Shown here in pieces: positions 10,383-21,600 of a stretch of DNA of 64,000 bases. This DNA is from Hyposmocoma kahamanoa. Taxonomy: Eukaryota > Arthropoda > Insecta > Lepidoptera > Cosmopterigidae. A model generated the notes under the pieces. That model was not told the DNA's origin. It saw only the letters and a list, made by a program, of their open reading frames with translations, and ran no database searches. The stretch's first letter is position 1. Every line of letters starts with the position of its first letter. A program made the position numbers and the translations under genes. The stretch lies in assembly GCF_003589595.1 (NCBI RefSeq), contig NW_020653993.1, forward strand, positions 5,720,892 through 5,784,891. The letters run 5' to 3'.

Positions 10383-13300
10383 GTAAGTATCATTTTTGCA
10401 GTTCAAGCTATGGAATAACAGTGATAATTCAGAAGCTCCTTGTGAAAGAGTTCGTCCAGGGAAGTACTGCCACCTCACCTACTTCTGCGGCCATGCAGTA
10501 ACGTGAGCATAACCGCGTTCCAGTTTTGAAGAGGAAGTGCATTTGCGCACTGCAACTCCGAAACGAATAATCCGAAACTATACAAATCCAAAACTCGGAC
10601 CCATTTCGGATGTCGCTTATGCACTAAGTCCGATTCGAATACGAAAAAATAGGAACATCGCTTGTACACCTAGAGATAAAATGACATTTCGGATAACTGT
10701 GACATTTCGGACCGCCATTTTTCGGATTCGGAATTGACACGAATCGGATATAGTGCGCAAAAGCTCTTGGTGCTAGTGTAATTACAGGCACATGAGACTT
10801 GTGAACTTATGTCTCTGGGTGAGGGGTGTAGTGGCAGTGCCTATCGAATTTTTGCAATTTAAAGCTCTGAGTGGCACTGCCACTGCTGTGGACACACGTG
10901 TCGCTTACCACTAGGTGCACGATTTGGTATCATAAAAAAATATTACTCTTTTGAGAAATCTATGAAAGTATTTCGTCACCCAGTTAGGTACCTTTACAGC
11001 TACCAGCCCCATCTAGAGATGTCGCTATTAACTGTAAGTAAATTTTTATTTATTTACACGAAATACTTTCATAGATGGCGCTATGGCTAAAAAGTCGTTG
11101 AAAATAAAATACAAAGATCCAACAACAAGCACATAGAAAAATCCGTGAGATCCGCTGGTTCGTTTCGTGGCTTAGTACAGCATAGCGTCTGCCACGGTTT
11201 GGTAGGAGACGTCGATTCAAATTCGGCCGGATCGAAGGAATTTTTTCTAAGTGTTCGTTCTTTGTATGAATAATTATAACATAGATTCTCATAGATGGCG
11301 CTACGACTAAAAAGTCGTCGAAAAACCAAGTACAAAGACACGACGCAAGCACATAGAAGAATTCGTGAGGTCCGTTGGTTCGTTCCGTGGCTTAGTTGGT
11401 ATAGCGTCTGACACGGTATGCAAGAAGACGTCGTCGGTTCGAATCCGACAGGATCGAAAGAATTTTTTCTGAGTGTTCGATCTTTGTATTAATAATTATA
11501 ACAAACTAGTGGAGTAATTTCACAAAATACAATTGAATATCAATTCAATAAAAATTTAATTAATTATAACAAACTAGTGGAATGATTTCACAACAAATAT
11601 GTGAATATCATGGTGGTGAAACATTTTGACATTCTATAACTCTTTCCTTCAACAGTCATCGCTAATCCGACATAAAAGAAACGCAGTAGGTGCTTTGGAG
11701 ATTGTGCACAATAATGCACAGCCGATTCACGCTGAGGTCAAACCCGAAACCCGGGTAGCACCTGCGGCAATTGAAGCTTCCACTGTGAAGAAAAGTAATG
11801 ATCCGGGACCGAACTCTGGCCTTCCAATTACGGATAAGGTACAGTAGTAGATTATTATAAGAAAAGAAACAAAAAAAAAATATGTTAAAAATAATGGTGC
11901 TGGCAAAATTGTGTATTCTAGCACTACACGATGAGACACGACAATGATAATGACGCGGAAAGGAACCTTAGTCTTTTGGTAATAGGGAATAAGACAGGCG
12001 ACGCCAATTATAATAAATATAATTTCTAATTGGCGAAACCAACGAAACTGAATGAATGAAATATTGTTTATTGTAAATTAAAAAGTTACAATGACAACAC
12101 AAATAATGTAAGTATCACAGAATAAGCTACTGTGCAAAAGGCGGCCTTAACACTAAGTAACAACTACCTCCCGGCAACCTAAGAGTTGGAAAAGACGGTG
12201 CAACCAAAGGATGTCTTCTTAGAAATTGGTACCTACAGTATTAAAGTTTGCACCTATATTATTTATAACATTCTCGCCATTGTCCTACGTTCTCGTCAAA
12301 CATTTAGCCTCATTACCATGCGATTATCGGTTTCCTGACGTCTAATATGATAACCCTTATATATAAATAAAAAATAAAAAAAATAAAAATAATGCTAGCC
12401 CCGCAGCACCTGATGAAGACGACAAATACACGGGAGACACAAAACAGGTAGTGTTTATTTGAAAATTGCAGAGATTCTTTGACAAGTTTTTTTTTAATTT
12501 TCATCCTTTTGTTTGGGTAGGCAAAGGTTTTACCGTACAGCCTCTTCATAAAAATTCTATTTTTTATTGATTTCATGGCAAAGGCGACCAGCGCCTGTTC
12601 TGTAGTTTAATTCTTTCAGTTTATTTCATAAGTCATGAAGGGTAGATGTTTATTATTATGTGAAGTTTACCATCAGGCGCACGACTTGTTCGTCCCGTAA
12701 CTTGATAAAATAAAATAAAAAAACATACTCCAAAAAGTTTTTAATGTGTAAGTAAAGGAAAAGAGAAATAATTAATGATTGGACAGTATGGTGTTTAAAT
12801 TCCTTCTGCTGCTGCAAATGTCAACAAAAACAAAATGACAGCGTCTTCAAAAGATCTCTGTATACCCTAGACTATGGAAAGTTTTCCGTCCTCTAAGCTG
12901 TATACTGTAGAATTTATTATTATTATCTAAGAAACTAACTTTCAGTTAGGTAACATGTTAAATAGTCTAACTAGTACATAGTTGTTCTATAAGTACCCAT
13001 ATTATCCATAAGGGTTATAAAACCCTTCCTACCTCATTTCCATTTAAAGCCACTTAGCCCTTTTGAAGTACAGCAAAAGTGACAAGGTTTGAATTTTACA
13101 GCCTTGCCCGGAACCAATTAAGCCTTCCCGTATCGAACCGGGCGTAGTTTTTAAGGTTAGACTAACACCAAATATTTGTTTAAACCTAATTAAATGTCGT
13201 TAATGTAGTGACTGGACCAACCTAGCATGGTTTGAGGGATGAGGAGGGAAAACATTCTAGACTCTTCCAAGTTTTACGAGCAGGTCAAATAGGTCAAAAG

Positions 13301-14583
13301 GAGATCTAAAATTGAGCATATTTGTTTCTTCAAACAAACCGACTTTTCGGGGTCTTTATGGGGCCCATGGTCACGGCTAACTGAGATGGTAGATATGGTA
13401 TAACATTCGTGCAAATCCTTATTTTATTGCCAAAAATCATATTCCAATCTAGGCTACATTAAGTTTTTAAATTAATACTATTTCATGACCAATACTATCT
13501 CAGCCTATATAATAGTCCAATGCTATATAGCGGATTTTAGTGGTACTACGTGATGAGCATTACAGCTTTGGGCTGTTCATTGAATAACAAAAATATTTAT
13601 CGAGTTCTTACGTTTTGTGACTCCTGCAAATTGGAAATGAACTCAACCGAGTCAATCGTGACCGTGAGACATTTAAGGAGCCCGAAACCATAGTATTATA
13701 TGACAAGTATGGTAACTTCATACATACCCCGCCGCGTGCTGTGCGCGGTCGCACATATTCGTATAATTTCGCGATGCATTTGCATTGCATAGCGTTGATC
13801 TACCCACGCGCCTTTCATTATTATGTAAATGTGTGTGTCTGTACACGGCGCGAGGCAGGAGTGCATATATTTAAACCGCGCTGCTGCTTTGTATAGAGTT
13901 ACCATACTTGTTTTATTATACTATGCCGAAAGTTCGTTTGTTTGAAATCGAAATATGCGGTTTAGATCCCAAAAAATAGTTTCAGTACGTATCGCAATAG
14001 CGAAAACCTGAGAACTCGATATACATCCTACATTATCAGCAAGTTCGTGATTGCCGCACGATATTTTTTCTTTCTTATGGTTTGTCATTTCAGTGATTGT
14101 TCCAATAAAGTTTGAGTAGCAGTAGAGCTCGTTGTGAACGAGTTCGTCCAAGAAAGTACTGCTATCTTACCTATTTCTGCCGCCAAGCAGTAATGCTCAC
14201 TTTACTGCGATCCGGTTTGGAAGAGTAAGGGTGCTGGTGAAATTACAGGCACATGTGACTTGTCAACTTACGTCTTCTTTAAAGCTCTGAATGGCACTGA
14301 AACTGCTATACACAGACATGTCGCTTACCACCAGGCGCACGACTAGTTCGTCTCGTCACTTAGTGTCATAAAAAAATTAAAAAATGAAATTTTCTTACAG
14401 GTAACACCACCTGAACACGTGGTATACGACAATAAGCCACTTCGCAGATCGTCGCCTCTAATAAGCAAGCTCGAATTAATTCGAAACGTGACAAGGACGA
14501 TTACTTTACTTGTGCTGATTCTCTCCGCTGTGGTAGAATTCTTTCCGTTGCTTCAACAATTGTATTTCTTGTATTACTTATGA
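10308..14583 (+). CDS. Gene SPb: small secreted or membrane-anchored protein, three exons, unnamed
   Basis: Exons 10308-10382, 11656-11838 and 14401-14583, all phase 0 with GT/AG introns, give 146 residues. Exon 1 is a signal peptide (MLCKMKTFVILSILIYNVFG). Exon 2 opens with SLIRHKRNAVG, whose RHKR fits a furin-type processing site, and continues as a Pro/Ala/Glu-rich stretch. Exon 3 has an N-glycosylation motif (NVT) and ends in a strongly hydrophobic segment of about 28 residues, which could be a membrane anchor or a GPI-anchor signal. The first intron holds repeat A, an inserted MITE and a tandem SINE S pair. No family was recognised. It is head to head with SPa and shares exon layout with SPc. 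Confidence 0.6.
10431..10936 (+). repeat. SINE-like repeat A, split by a MITE
   Basis: The left half (AGCTCCTTGTGAAAGAGTTC to TTCCAGTTTTGAAGAGGAA) and right half (TGCTAGTGTAATTACAGGCA to GGTATCATAAAAAAA) flank MITE H copy 2. This orders the two insertions: repeat A first, MITE H later. Confidence 0.8.
10536..10766. mobile_element. MITE family H, copy 2, nested in repeat A
   Basis: Ends GTGCATTTGCGCACTG and GTGCGCAAAAGCTC are inverted. The interior is about as similar to copy 3 (16810-17037) as to copy 1, sharing for example ACACCTAGAGATAAAATGA with copy 3. The target in unbroken repeat A contains TAA, consistent with the TAA flanks of the other copies, though here the flanks have mutated. 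Confidence 0.7.
11070..11289 (+). repeat. SINE S, first unit of a tandem pair
   Basis: Starts CATAGATGGCGCTATGGCTA, includes the tRNA-like head (GTGGCTTAGT, B-box region CGATTCAAATTCGG) and ends with TTCTTTGTATGAATAATTATAACATAG. The second unit begins directly after it with the same bases. Confidence 0.75.
11290..11520 (+). repeat. SINE S, second unit of a tandem pair
   Basis: The better-preserved unit. A-box-like GTGGCTTAGTTGGTATAGCG, B box GGTTCGAATCC, then the body segment TTTTTTCTGAGTGTTCGATC and an AT-rich tail. The units differ at many positions, so the duplication is not recent or was formed by two insertions at one site. Confidence 0.8.
11656..11838 (+). CDS. SPb exon 2
   Basis: 61 codons, phase 0 to 0. 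The acceptor is CTTTCCTTCAACAG and the donor is GATAAG/GTACAG. The same frame stays open for 30 nt upstream of the acceptor and 9 nt past the donor. Confidence 0.6.
12055..12200 (-). repeat. Probable LINE 3' tail, antisense
   Basis: AAATATTGTTTATTGTAAATT followed by GGCGGCCTTAACACTAAGTA and CCGGCAACCTAAGAG resembles the complement of a LINE 3' untranslated region common in Lepidoptera. No coding part is attached. Confidence 0.35.
12650..12712 (+). repeat. SINE-like repeat A, 3' tail only
   Basis: TTTACCATCAGGCGCACGAC, TTGTTCGTCCCGTAACTTG and an A-rich end match the last 60 bases of repeat A. Confidence 0.6.
13318..13390 (+). repeat. Foldback MITE P fragment
   Basis: CATATTTGTTTCTTCAAACA, AACCGACTTTTCGGGGTC and CCCATGGTCACGGCTAAC match the left arm and centre of the complete copy at 21022-21206. 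Confidence 0.65.
13650..14030 (-). mobile_element. Foldback MITE P copy split by MITE T
   Basis: 13650-13688 (GTCAATCGTGACCG ... GAGCCCGAAAC) and 13926-14030 (GTTCGTTTGTTTGAAATCG ... GCGAAAACCTGAGAACTCGAT) are two parts of one P copy in minus orientation. MITE T was inserted between them. Confidence 0.7.
13689..13925. mobile_element. MITE family T, complete, nested in MITE P
   Basis: Terminal inverted repeats of about 29 bp: CATAGTATTATATGACAAGT at the left and its complement (ACTTGTTTTATTATACTATG) at the right. The flanks read CCGAAAC and CCGAAAG, a likely 7-bp target duplication with one change. No coding capacity. Confidence 0.8.
14121..14376 (+). repeat. SINE-like repeat A copy
   Basis: From GTAGAGCTCGTTGTGAACGA to TAGTGTCATAAAAAA, with a short internal deletion after ACTTACGTCT. 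It ends 24 bp before the SPb exon 3 acceptor. Confidence 0.75.
14401..14583 (+). CDS. SPb exon 3, terminal
   Basis: Acceptor ATTTTCTTACAG, 60 codons and a TGA stop. AATAAA at 14588-14593 follows almost immediately; another is near 14810. Confidence 0.6.
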   Translation, partial: VTPPEHVVYDNKPLRRSSPLISKLELIRNVTRTITLLVLILSAVVEFFPLLQQLYFLYYL

Positions 14584-14593
14584 GTATAATAAA

Positions 14594-15426
14594 TAGTTTT
14601 ACAAGGTGTTTCGTTTAGTGTAATTAACACACTAATTGTAATATTAGACATTTATTTCTCCGAACAGATTTCAAACACAAAATTATTTTATATGCGAAAG
14701 TAACACTGTCTGTTACGTTTTCACGCTTAAACCGTTGAACCATTTTGATGAATTGTGGTATAGAGATAGATGACATCTGAGATATACTTAGAGATACTTT
14801 GTGTCATAAAAATAAATCTTAAAGGGGATGCAAATTTGCATTAGGCCCTATAGTTCATTTCACACAGTATGATTCTGGTGGCGTTCGAGATTTCAAGTTT
14901 CTAGATATGTAGTGATGTAATGAGTGAAATAATGACGATTTTTTTTTCATTTTGTTGAAATAAATCGATTTAAATATCTTTTCGAGATAATTTGTACCGA
15001 AGAGAGAATCGATTTACAGGAAATAATTCAGGAACAAAACAGAAAGGATCCAAATATAATGTTGTTAATTTACCAAGAAAACTACACAACAAATAAAAAT
15101 CAACAACAACCAAATAAAAAGTGCACAACAAACCATAAAATCAACTGCAACGAAACGAAATTTGAACAATTACTCCAAAAACATCACGCAAAACTCAAAA
15201 CAAAAGAAAACGACACGCTTACAAGGCGTAGGCCCTCGTACAGACGCGAGATACAAAATAGTCGATTCAATTGATCGATCGTGTGGTATAAATCTCTATG
15301 GATATAATAATCCGTTTTACGCATTAAGTAATCGGGGCAATTTTTTCTATATAATATATTAATTTTTATTTAAAATTATGTTAACAAATAAATGTCACAG
15401 GACTCATCTTAAGTGAAATGGACTAG
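14594..15426. other. Gene-free stretch
   Basis: AT-rich. Two overlapping short frames near 15059-15362 are rich in Asn, Gln, Lys and Thr and look like low-complexity sequence. No exon signals were supported. Confidence 0.4.
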
Positions 15427-15697
15427 AGAGCTCCTTGTGAAAGAGTTGTTAGGGAGGCACTGCCACCTTACCTATTCCTGCTACCAAGCGTACTGTCAAC
15501 ATTACTGCGTTCCAGTTTTGAAGGGTAAGGGTGTTGGTGAAATTACAGGCACATGAGACTTATCAACTTATGTATCAGAGCGACGGGTGCAATGGCAGTG
15601 ACACTCGGATGTTTGCGATTTAAACTTCGAGTGACACTGCAAGTGCGTGTCTACCACCAATAGCACGACTTGTTCGTCCCGTCGCAGGGGTATCAAA
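15427..15697 (+). repeat. SINE-like repeat A copy
   Basis: GAGCTCCTTGTGAAAGAGTT at the start, then TTACAGGCACATGAGACTTA, and an end near GTATCAAAAAAAG, directly before the mitochondrial insertion. Confidence 0.8.
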
Positions 15698-15707
15698 AAA
15701 AGTATCT

Positions 15708-15839
15708 TTTAAAACTACCGTAATTAATCAAGGAATTATTTTATTTCCTTTAAATATATCATCTTCTAGTGAATTATATCAAAATCTTCCCCCGGCTGAA
15801 CATTCTTATAATGAACTTCCTATTTTAAGAAATTTCTAA
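15708..15839 (+). pseudogene. COI: NUMT part: cytochrome c oxidase subunit I, C-terminal end
   Basis: Encodes the well-known COI C-terminal segment with [13 protein letters not shown], then RNF and a TAA stop at 15837-15839. Only about the last 43 codons are present. It is not expressed as a nuclear gene: no start and no nuclear context. Confidence 0.85.
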
Positions 15840-15899
15840 TATGGGAGACTATATAAATGGATTTAAACCCCGTTTATAAAGGATTATCTTTTTTTTTAA
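15835..15899 (+). pseudogene. trnL2: NUMT part: mitochondrial tRNA-Leu(UUR)
   Basis: Lies between the COI and COII pieces as in insect mtDNA. The anticodon loop region reads GGATTTAAACCC, with TAA as anticodon. The first bases overlap the COI stop by a few nucleotides. Confidence 0.75.
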
Positions 15900-16446
15900 A
15901 TGGCAACTTGATCTAATCTTAATTTTCAAAATGGAGCTTCTCCTTTAATAGAACAATTTTTTTTCATGTTCTGTTATGTTTTTTTCACGCTAATTATTTT
16001 AATTATAATTACTATTTTAGTAGGATATTTAATATTAAATTTATTTTTTAATAAACATATTAATCGATTTTTATTAGAAAATCAAATAATTGAATTAATT
16101 TGAACTATTTTACTAGCAATTACTTTAATTTTTATTGCTTTTCCATCTTTACGACTTCTTTATTTATTAGACGAATTAAATAATACATTAATTACTTTAA
16201 AAACAATTAGACATCAGTGATATTGAAGCTAAGAATATTCGGATTTTAATAATATTGAATTTGACTCTTATATAACTCCTTCTAATGAAATGTCTTCAAA
16301 TAATTTTCGTTTATTAGATGTAGCTAATCGAATTATTGTACCTTTATATAACCAAATTCGAGTTTTAATTACAGCAACAGACGTCATTCATCCTTGAACT
16401 ATTCCTTCCTTAGGAGTAAAATTAGATGCTAATCACGGTTTAATTT
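15900..16446 (+). pseudogene. COII: NUMT part: cytochrome c oxidase subunit II, N-terminal 180 codons
   Basis: Begins with ATGGCAACTTGATCTAATC (MATWSN under the mitochondrial code) and stays in frame to the break. It contains the HQWYWS copper-site region motif at about codons 105-110. Codon 111 (16230-16232), normally Tyr, is TAA. This stop in any code, together with a diverged stretch near codons 22-32, shows a decayed copy. The break falls near codon 180 of about 227. Confidence 0.85.
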
Positions 16447-16809
16447 AGTGAAGAAGAAACGTGTATGTAAATAGGCATCTACCATGATTAGACACGATTG
16501 GCTGGACGCATTGCGGGAAACGACTGACAGGAGCAGCGGTCCGGGGCGTCGCGAGCAGTCGCTGTTTCTGCATTTAATGGCTTTTAAACACCTTGTTTAG
16601 GGTTATTGAGCGTTAAGTAACTAAAGCTATTGCTTATTAACTAATCTAGCACCTAATCCACCGTCTCCAATCTTCCATAGATCTGATGTTCACGCTTTGT
16701 CATAATTTTTTTTAGACGGTGTACAATCATACATAAATAATATGACGTCTTTGGTGACCCAAAAGTTTGAACGTTGGAGGAGGTTCCTTCCGGGTCCGTT
16801 TTCCCGTAA

Positions 16810-17037
16810 GCGCGTTTTGCGCACTGTATCCAATTCGTATTCGGTCCGAATTCTTCACTATACAAATCTAGAATACTCGGACCCTTTTCGGATGTCGCTT
16901 GTGCACTAAGTCCGATTCGAAGCCTAGAAAATACGAATATCGTTTGTACACCTAGAGATAAAATGATCCCTGTGACATTTCGGACCGTCATTTCTCGGAA
17001 ACGGCAGATTCGAATGGGACGTACTGCGCAAATGGTC
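16810..17037. mobile_element. MITE family H, copy 3
   Basis: Ends GCGCGTTTTGCGCACTG and GTACTGCGCAAATGGTC are inverted and flanked by TAA on both sides (16807-16809, 17038-17040). The interior is shared with copies 1 and 2. Confidence 0.7.
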
Positions 17038-17645
17038 TAAGACTAATTTGGGAAATGAGCTTTCGAAATCTGGTTTGGGTGTTCTAAAAGTGTCCCAGGG
17101 TAAATTACGTTCCTCTTTTAATTTATTTTTTATTCTGATGTTCATTGTACACAAGATCTTAATTTAAAACCAGGTAATACATGTGGTTGTATATCACATT
17201 ATGTTAACCCGTTCCTGGAAGGTAACGACTTTTACCGAAAAATAAACATGGTAATTCGGGGTACCCAGAATTGATCACTTTAACGGGTAAAGTCTCTCCA
17301 TGGATAAGTAAGTATCAACAACGTACTGACAAAATTCAATGAGTTACACATACACACATTTGTATACGTTACGTTTTAAAAAGCACTGTAACAACGTGTT
17401 TGTATGAGGTGATACAAATATATGTCCGTGTCATTGAAGTTACTAACAGCAAAAGTAAGTTTTAAACAAAATTTAAAACTATTTTTTTTTCTTTAAAACG
17501 TACCTATATGGATTTAGTAGTAATTCAGTATGACACAACAGCAATCGTCTAACTACTTCCATAGCCGTACTTTCTTTTATATAATTTTTATATTTTATAT
17601 ATCTTTTATATATTTTTAATTATAGAATGTTGAAGGGGTCAGTCG

Positions 17646-17852
17646 TGATTCGGTCATTCTCGGATTAGTGTTAATTTTCGTGGCAATTTTTATTATTTAA
17701 ATATTGGAGTATCCTATCGTGTAATTATTAAATAATATTTCACAATACAATACTCGAATATTAAATAATATTGCACGATAAAAAAATCGAATACAAATTA
17801 CCAAGGAAATTAGGTAGTGAACACTACTTCGAGAATGATCGAATTATTACAC
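17646..17852. mobile_element. Possible foldback element
   Basis: GGTCATTCTCGGATTAGTGT on the left is nearly the complement of ACACTACTTCGAGAATGATC on the right. In the centre ATTAAATAATATT occurs twice as a direct repeat. Confidence 0.45.
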
Positions 17853-18079
17853 AAAGAAAAGTAGTGACATTTTTGTGTGGGTTCGTATTTAAATACCGTT
17901 CATAAACGGGTTAATAATATATACAATGTATTAATAAAACTATAAATGAATAATAAATTTAAACAAATCACATACGTTCCTCTGATCCCAAAGTAGCTAA
18001 AGCACCTGTGTTATGGAAATCGGAAACAACGACGATACCACAAACACCCAGACTCGAGACAGTATAGAAAAGTTAGTTT

Positions 18080-18170
18080 TTCTACACTGACCCGACCGGG
18101 GATCGAATCTAGGACCTTAGACATGGCGACACAATGAAAACCGATGTGCAAGCCACTCGACGACGGATAT
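18080..18170 (-). repeat. tRNA-like SINE head, minus strand
   Basis: The complement reads GTCGTCGAGTGGCTTGCACA and ends in TAGATTCGATCCCCGG, giving A- and B-box-like segments with tRNA spacing. No tail is recognisable. It is too degraded to be a functional tRNA gene. Confidence 0.5.
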
Positions 18171-18549
18171 CGTCATAACATGATAAAACTGAAACTGTTA
18201 TATAATAACTATTAGTTTTCTATTGCTATTACATTTGAGTTATGTACATGGGCATTTAATTATTACAATTTATTATATGTAATAAAATTGAAATGCGCGA
18301 GTCGCCGAGATACGCACGGGAGGCGATTGTGATGGATCCAGAATTGAATGCCGAACGCCACTGTGTTATCGTCAAATCCTCTACGTAACACAGTTTTCTA
18401 TACACATTGAGACCGTAAATAATCAATTTTACATATTTATAGAACATTTTATAAACATTGACCTATAACATATTAAGTTTCAACATTGACATATTGGCAA
18501 TGAGTACGTACTCATGTTTCTTCAAGTTTGATGAAAATTTAAATTAATT

Positions 18550-18624
18550 ATGGAATTAACAAAATTTATGGCTGTGTGTTCGGTTTTTATGTTTTGTTGC
18601 GATTTTGTTTATGGAACAAAGCAG
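18550..18624 (+). CDS. SPc exon 1, signal peptide exon
   Basis: 25 codons ending AAG CAG/GTACGT, the same length as SPb exon 1. TATAACA lies at 18464, about 86 bp upstream. Confidence 0.65.
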
Positions 18625-21600
18625 GTACGTGTTAATTTTGTGGTAAATGCTTATTGATCATACTCGCACACTTGATTGACGTCTGAGTTCAAATATTTAA
18701 CTAATTTTGTCGGTAGTGGATCATTTATTGATCTTTGACGTGATAATTTGTGTGTATTTTTTATAACAATTGAAGATGCTTTCACTACTTTATTGCACAA
18801 ATGAATAAAATTATAGGTCTTTATTAATTGTGCTGTTTATTAGATAATTTCGAGTTTACATTCTTTTAATTTCAAATGTGGTGCATTTACATAATGTAAA
18901 TAGGTAGGTATTTATCTAAAGGCGTAATTATAATCACAGAAACAGGACAAAGCATTTATTGCACTACAAAAAAAAAAAAAGAAAAAAATACGCTCAAAGT
19001 AACAAGGTAAACCCAAAAACATTGGAACACCTTTTAAATACTCTGTTAAAACTGCTAAAGTTCAGCCACGTAATTTTAAATAAATAAATTTCTTTTTTTT
19101 AAATAGCGAGGATATATTATAAATGTTGACGGTAAAATGAAGTTGGAGAACTTAATTCTATTTAGCCTTAAATAAGGGCATGCAAATATACATATAACAC
19201 ATTAAGAAACTGAATGAACTAAAATATGAAATATTATAATTTATAAATCAATATTATGCATCGCCTAAAGTAATAATTAAGCTGCTACCTTTCAGCATCA
19301 CCCACCCTTTATTAGGGAGCAGATAATATATTTAGCTAGCAACATGCCCACCGGGCTGCAGTTGTAAAAATACTCGTGAAAATATTATCTTGTATTTACT
19401 CCGGTTGACCTTATACTTATTTTAATAGGAACTGGAACCAGTCATTCGTAGTCGTCGGGGTCATGAGCCAACCAATGCGCCAATGAAAGTAACGACTCCA
19501 CTACCAGTCACTAATGTTAATCAACAAGATCCCATAGCTCTAACCAACAATCTTAACATCAAAGTGAATAAGATAGAACCACTTAACCCAACAAAAGGTG
19601 TAATTGTTGGACCAGTTATTAAAAAAATTGGTTCTATTGTTACAACGCCAGCTTTAATATTATATACTACACGAAGACCTACGTCAACAAAGCCTATGGT
19701 AATATTTAAAAATAATAATGAAATGGTTACGAAAACTCCTAAAGTAGAAATTAAAGGTATCGAAAATAATGATGTAAACAGTGGTCAAACAAATAATGAC
19801 ATTAATCACGATGTAATAACAAAAGCAGTACAACCTAATGCAGATTCTAAAAATGCTTTACAAAGTATTTGTTTAGAAGAACACAAACAAAACAAATTAG
19901 ATGATGTTCATGAAGATCATATTGGAATAGCTGGAAAAGAGAAGAAAGAGGAAAGTCAACAGATAACATACCACATTTCTGATAAAAACGGTAAAAAAAT
20001 AACTGAAATAACAACGACAAAAATTATAGAAGAAAATTCCAACAATATTGCATCTAAACATCAAAATAATGAAAAATGTGATACTATTGAATTAACCGAT
20101 GAACATTCTGCAAAGAAACAAACAACAAATCACGAAATTAGTTCTGATTCAAGAAATCTCAACATACATTTGCTAGATGAAAATCATGATCATATAAGAC
20201 AAGATAAAAGTCACGAAATTGATTGTGACGCAAAAAATCAGAGAACACATGTATTAGCAGCAAAATTAGTGGATACTAAACCACTTGATAAAAAAATTAA
20301 GGATGAAGTAAAAGAATGTACTATAACTCAATTAGAAAAAATGGACAAAGGAACACAGTTACCACAAGCACATGGTGACCACGTAGATATTAAGGATAAT
20401 CATCCTAATATAACTATTAAACTGGAAGTAGACACCCCAAAAGTTGACTTAATAAAATTGATTAACGTTTCTTCAGTTGATTTAAAACCTCTTAAAAATG
20501 TTACAATGAAACCCACAACTTCAGATTTAGTTACAAACGCAGTAAAAGATGTACCAAAGGTAATAATTCCTAACGTAAATGCTTTATTAATAACTAATCC
20601 ACTTAAACCAAAAGTCATCATGGCACCTACAAGAGTTTTTGAAATAGTTAATACGACAGATAGTAACACAAGTAAAGCGAGCACTAATAATAAACCTAAA
20701 GATTTAGATATACAAAGAATGAAAATGTCCATCAGAGTTGAAACGAATTCCGAAAATAAGACTGTACCAATTGACTGTAAGAATACGTTGACTGCATCTG
20801 TATTACAACATGAAAATGGTGTAAATGGCACTTACACTAAAGTTGATATAAAACTGGATGATGACAAAAATGGTAAGTTTGTATTATTAATTTTTAATTA
20901 TGATTTATCAGTCAGATGTAGGCGTGACAATGACGGTACAGTTGTTGTAACAAACCAAGTATTTAATTTATTACCTAGAAGTAACAAAGAAATGAAAAGC
21001 ATTAACAACTGAATTACTAAGGTTAACATAGGAAATGAAACTATTTTTCCGGATTTTAATCGCGTATATTTGTTTTTTCAAACAAACCGACGTTTCGGGC
21101 CCTTTACAGGTCCCATGGTCACGGTTGACGAAACGTCGGTTTGTTTGAAAAAACAAATATACGCGATTTAAATCCAGAAAAATAGTTTCATTTCCTGCGT
21201 GTAACAATCGCGAAAACCTAAGAACTCGATACTAAGGTTAAATTAAACGAATGGAATTCGGTACCCGAGGAGCACATTTAAAATATTGACAGCATTACGT
21301 TGGGTAAGGTACCCTTGGAAATCGCATTAGGTCCGAAATGTTTTTTGAGATAAGATTTTGTAGAAAAATGGGGGCTGAGAACCTACAACGGTGACACGTT
21401 TGTAGACTCGCATTTTATAAAAAGTCAATATTGTTTGCAGAGCTATAAACATGCACATTACAGAACTGTTTATATACAACCATAGTTAAGAATAAAATAT
21501 TTAAAATAATTTTTACATACATATAGGTCCACGGTCAAAGTATGTCTAATGTCCGTAACAATTCCAGTTCTTACTGTTTACACAGGTACCTAGGTTAATG

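Larger units (their letters stand above)
15708..16446 (+). pseudogene. NUMT: nuclear copy of mtDNA, COI end, tRNA-Leu and COII start
   Basis: About 740 bp of mitochondrial DNA in the nucleus. The order COI 3' end, tRNA-Leu(UUR), COII 5' part is the ancestral insect order, so a single colinear piece was inserted. The composition is much more AT-rich and reads as protein only with the invertebrate mitochondrial code (TGA as Trp). It is flanked by nuclear repeat A on the left and non-mitochondrial sequence on the right. Breakpoints are judged by eye and may be off by about 10 bp. Confidence 0.9.

Noticed and set aside
20400..20831. 143-codon hydrophobic minus-strand frame
   Set aside because: Antisense shadow of the Lys/Asn/Thr-rich SPc exon 2.
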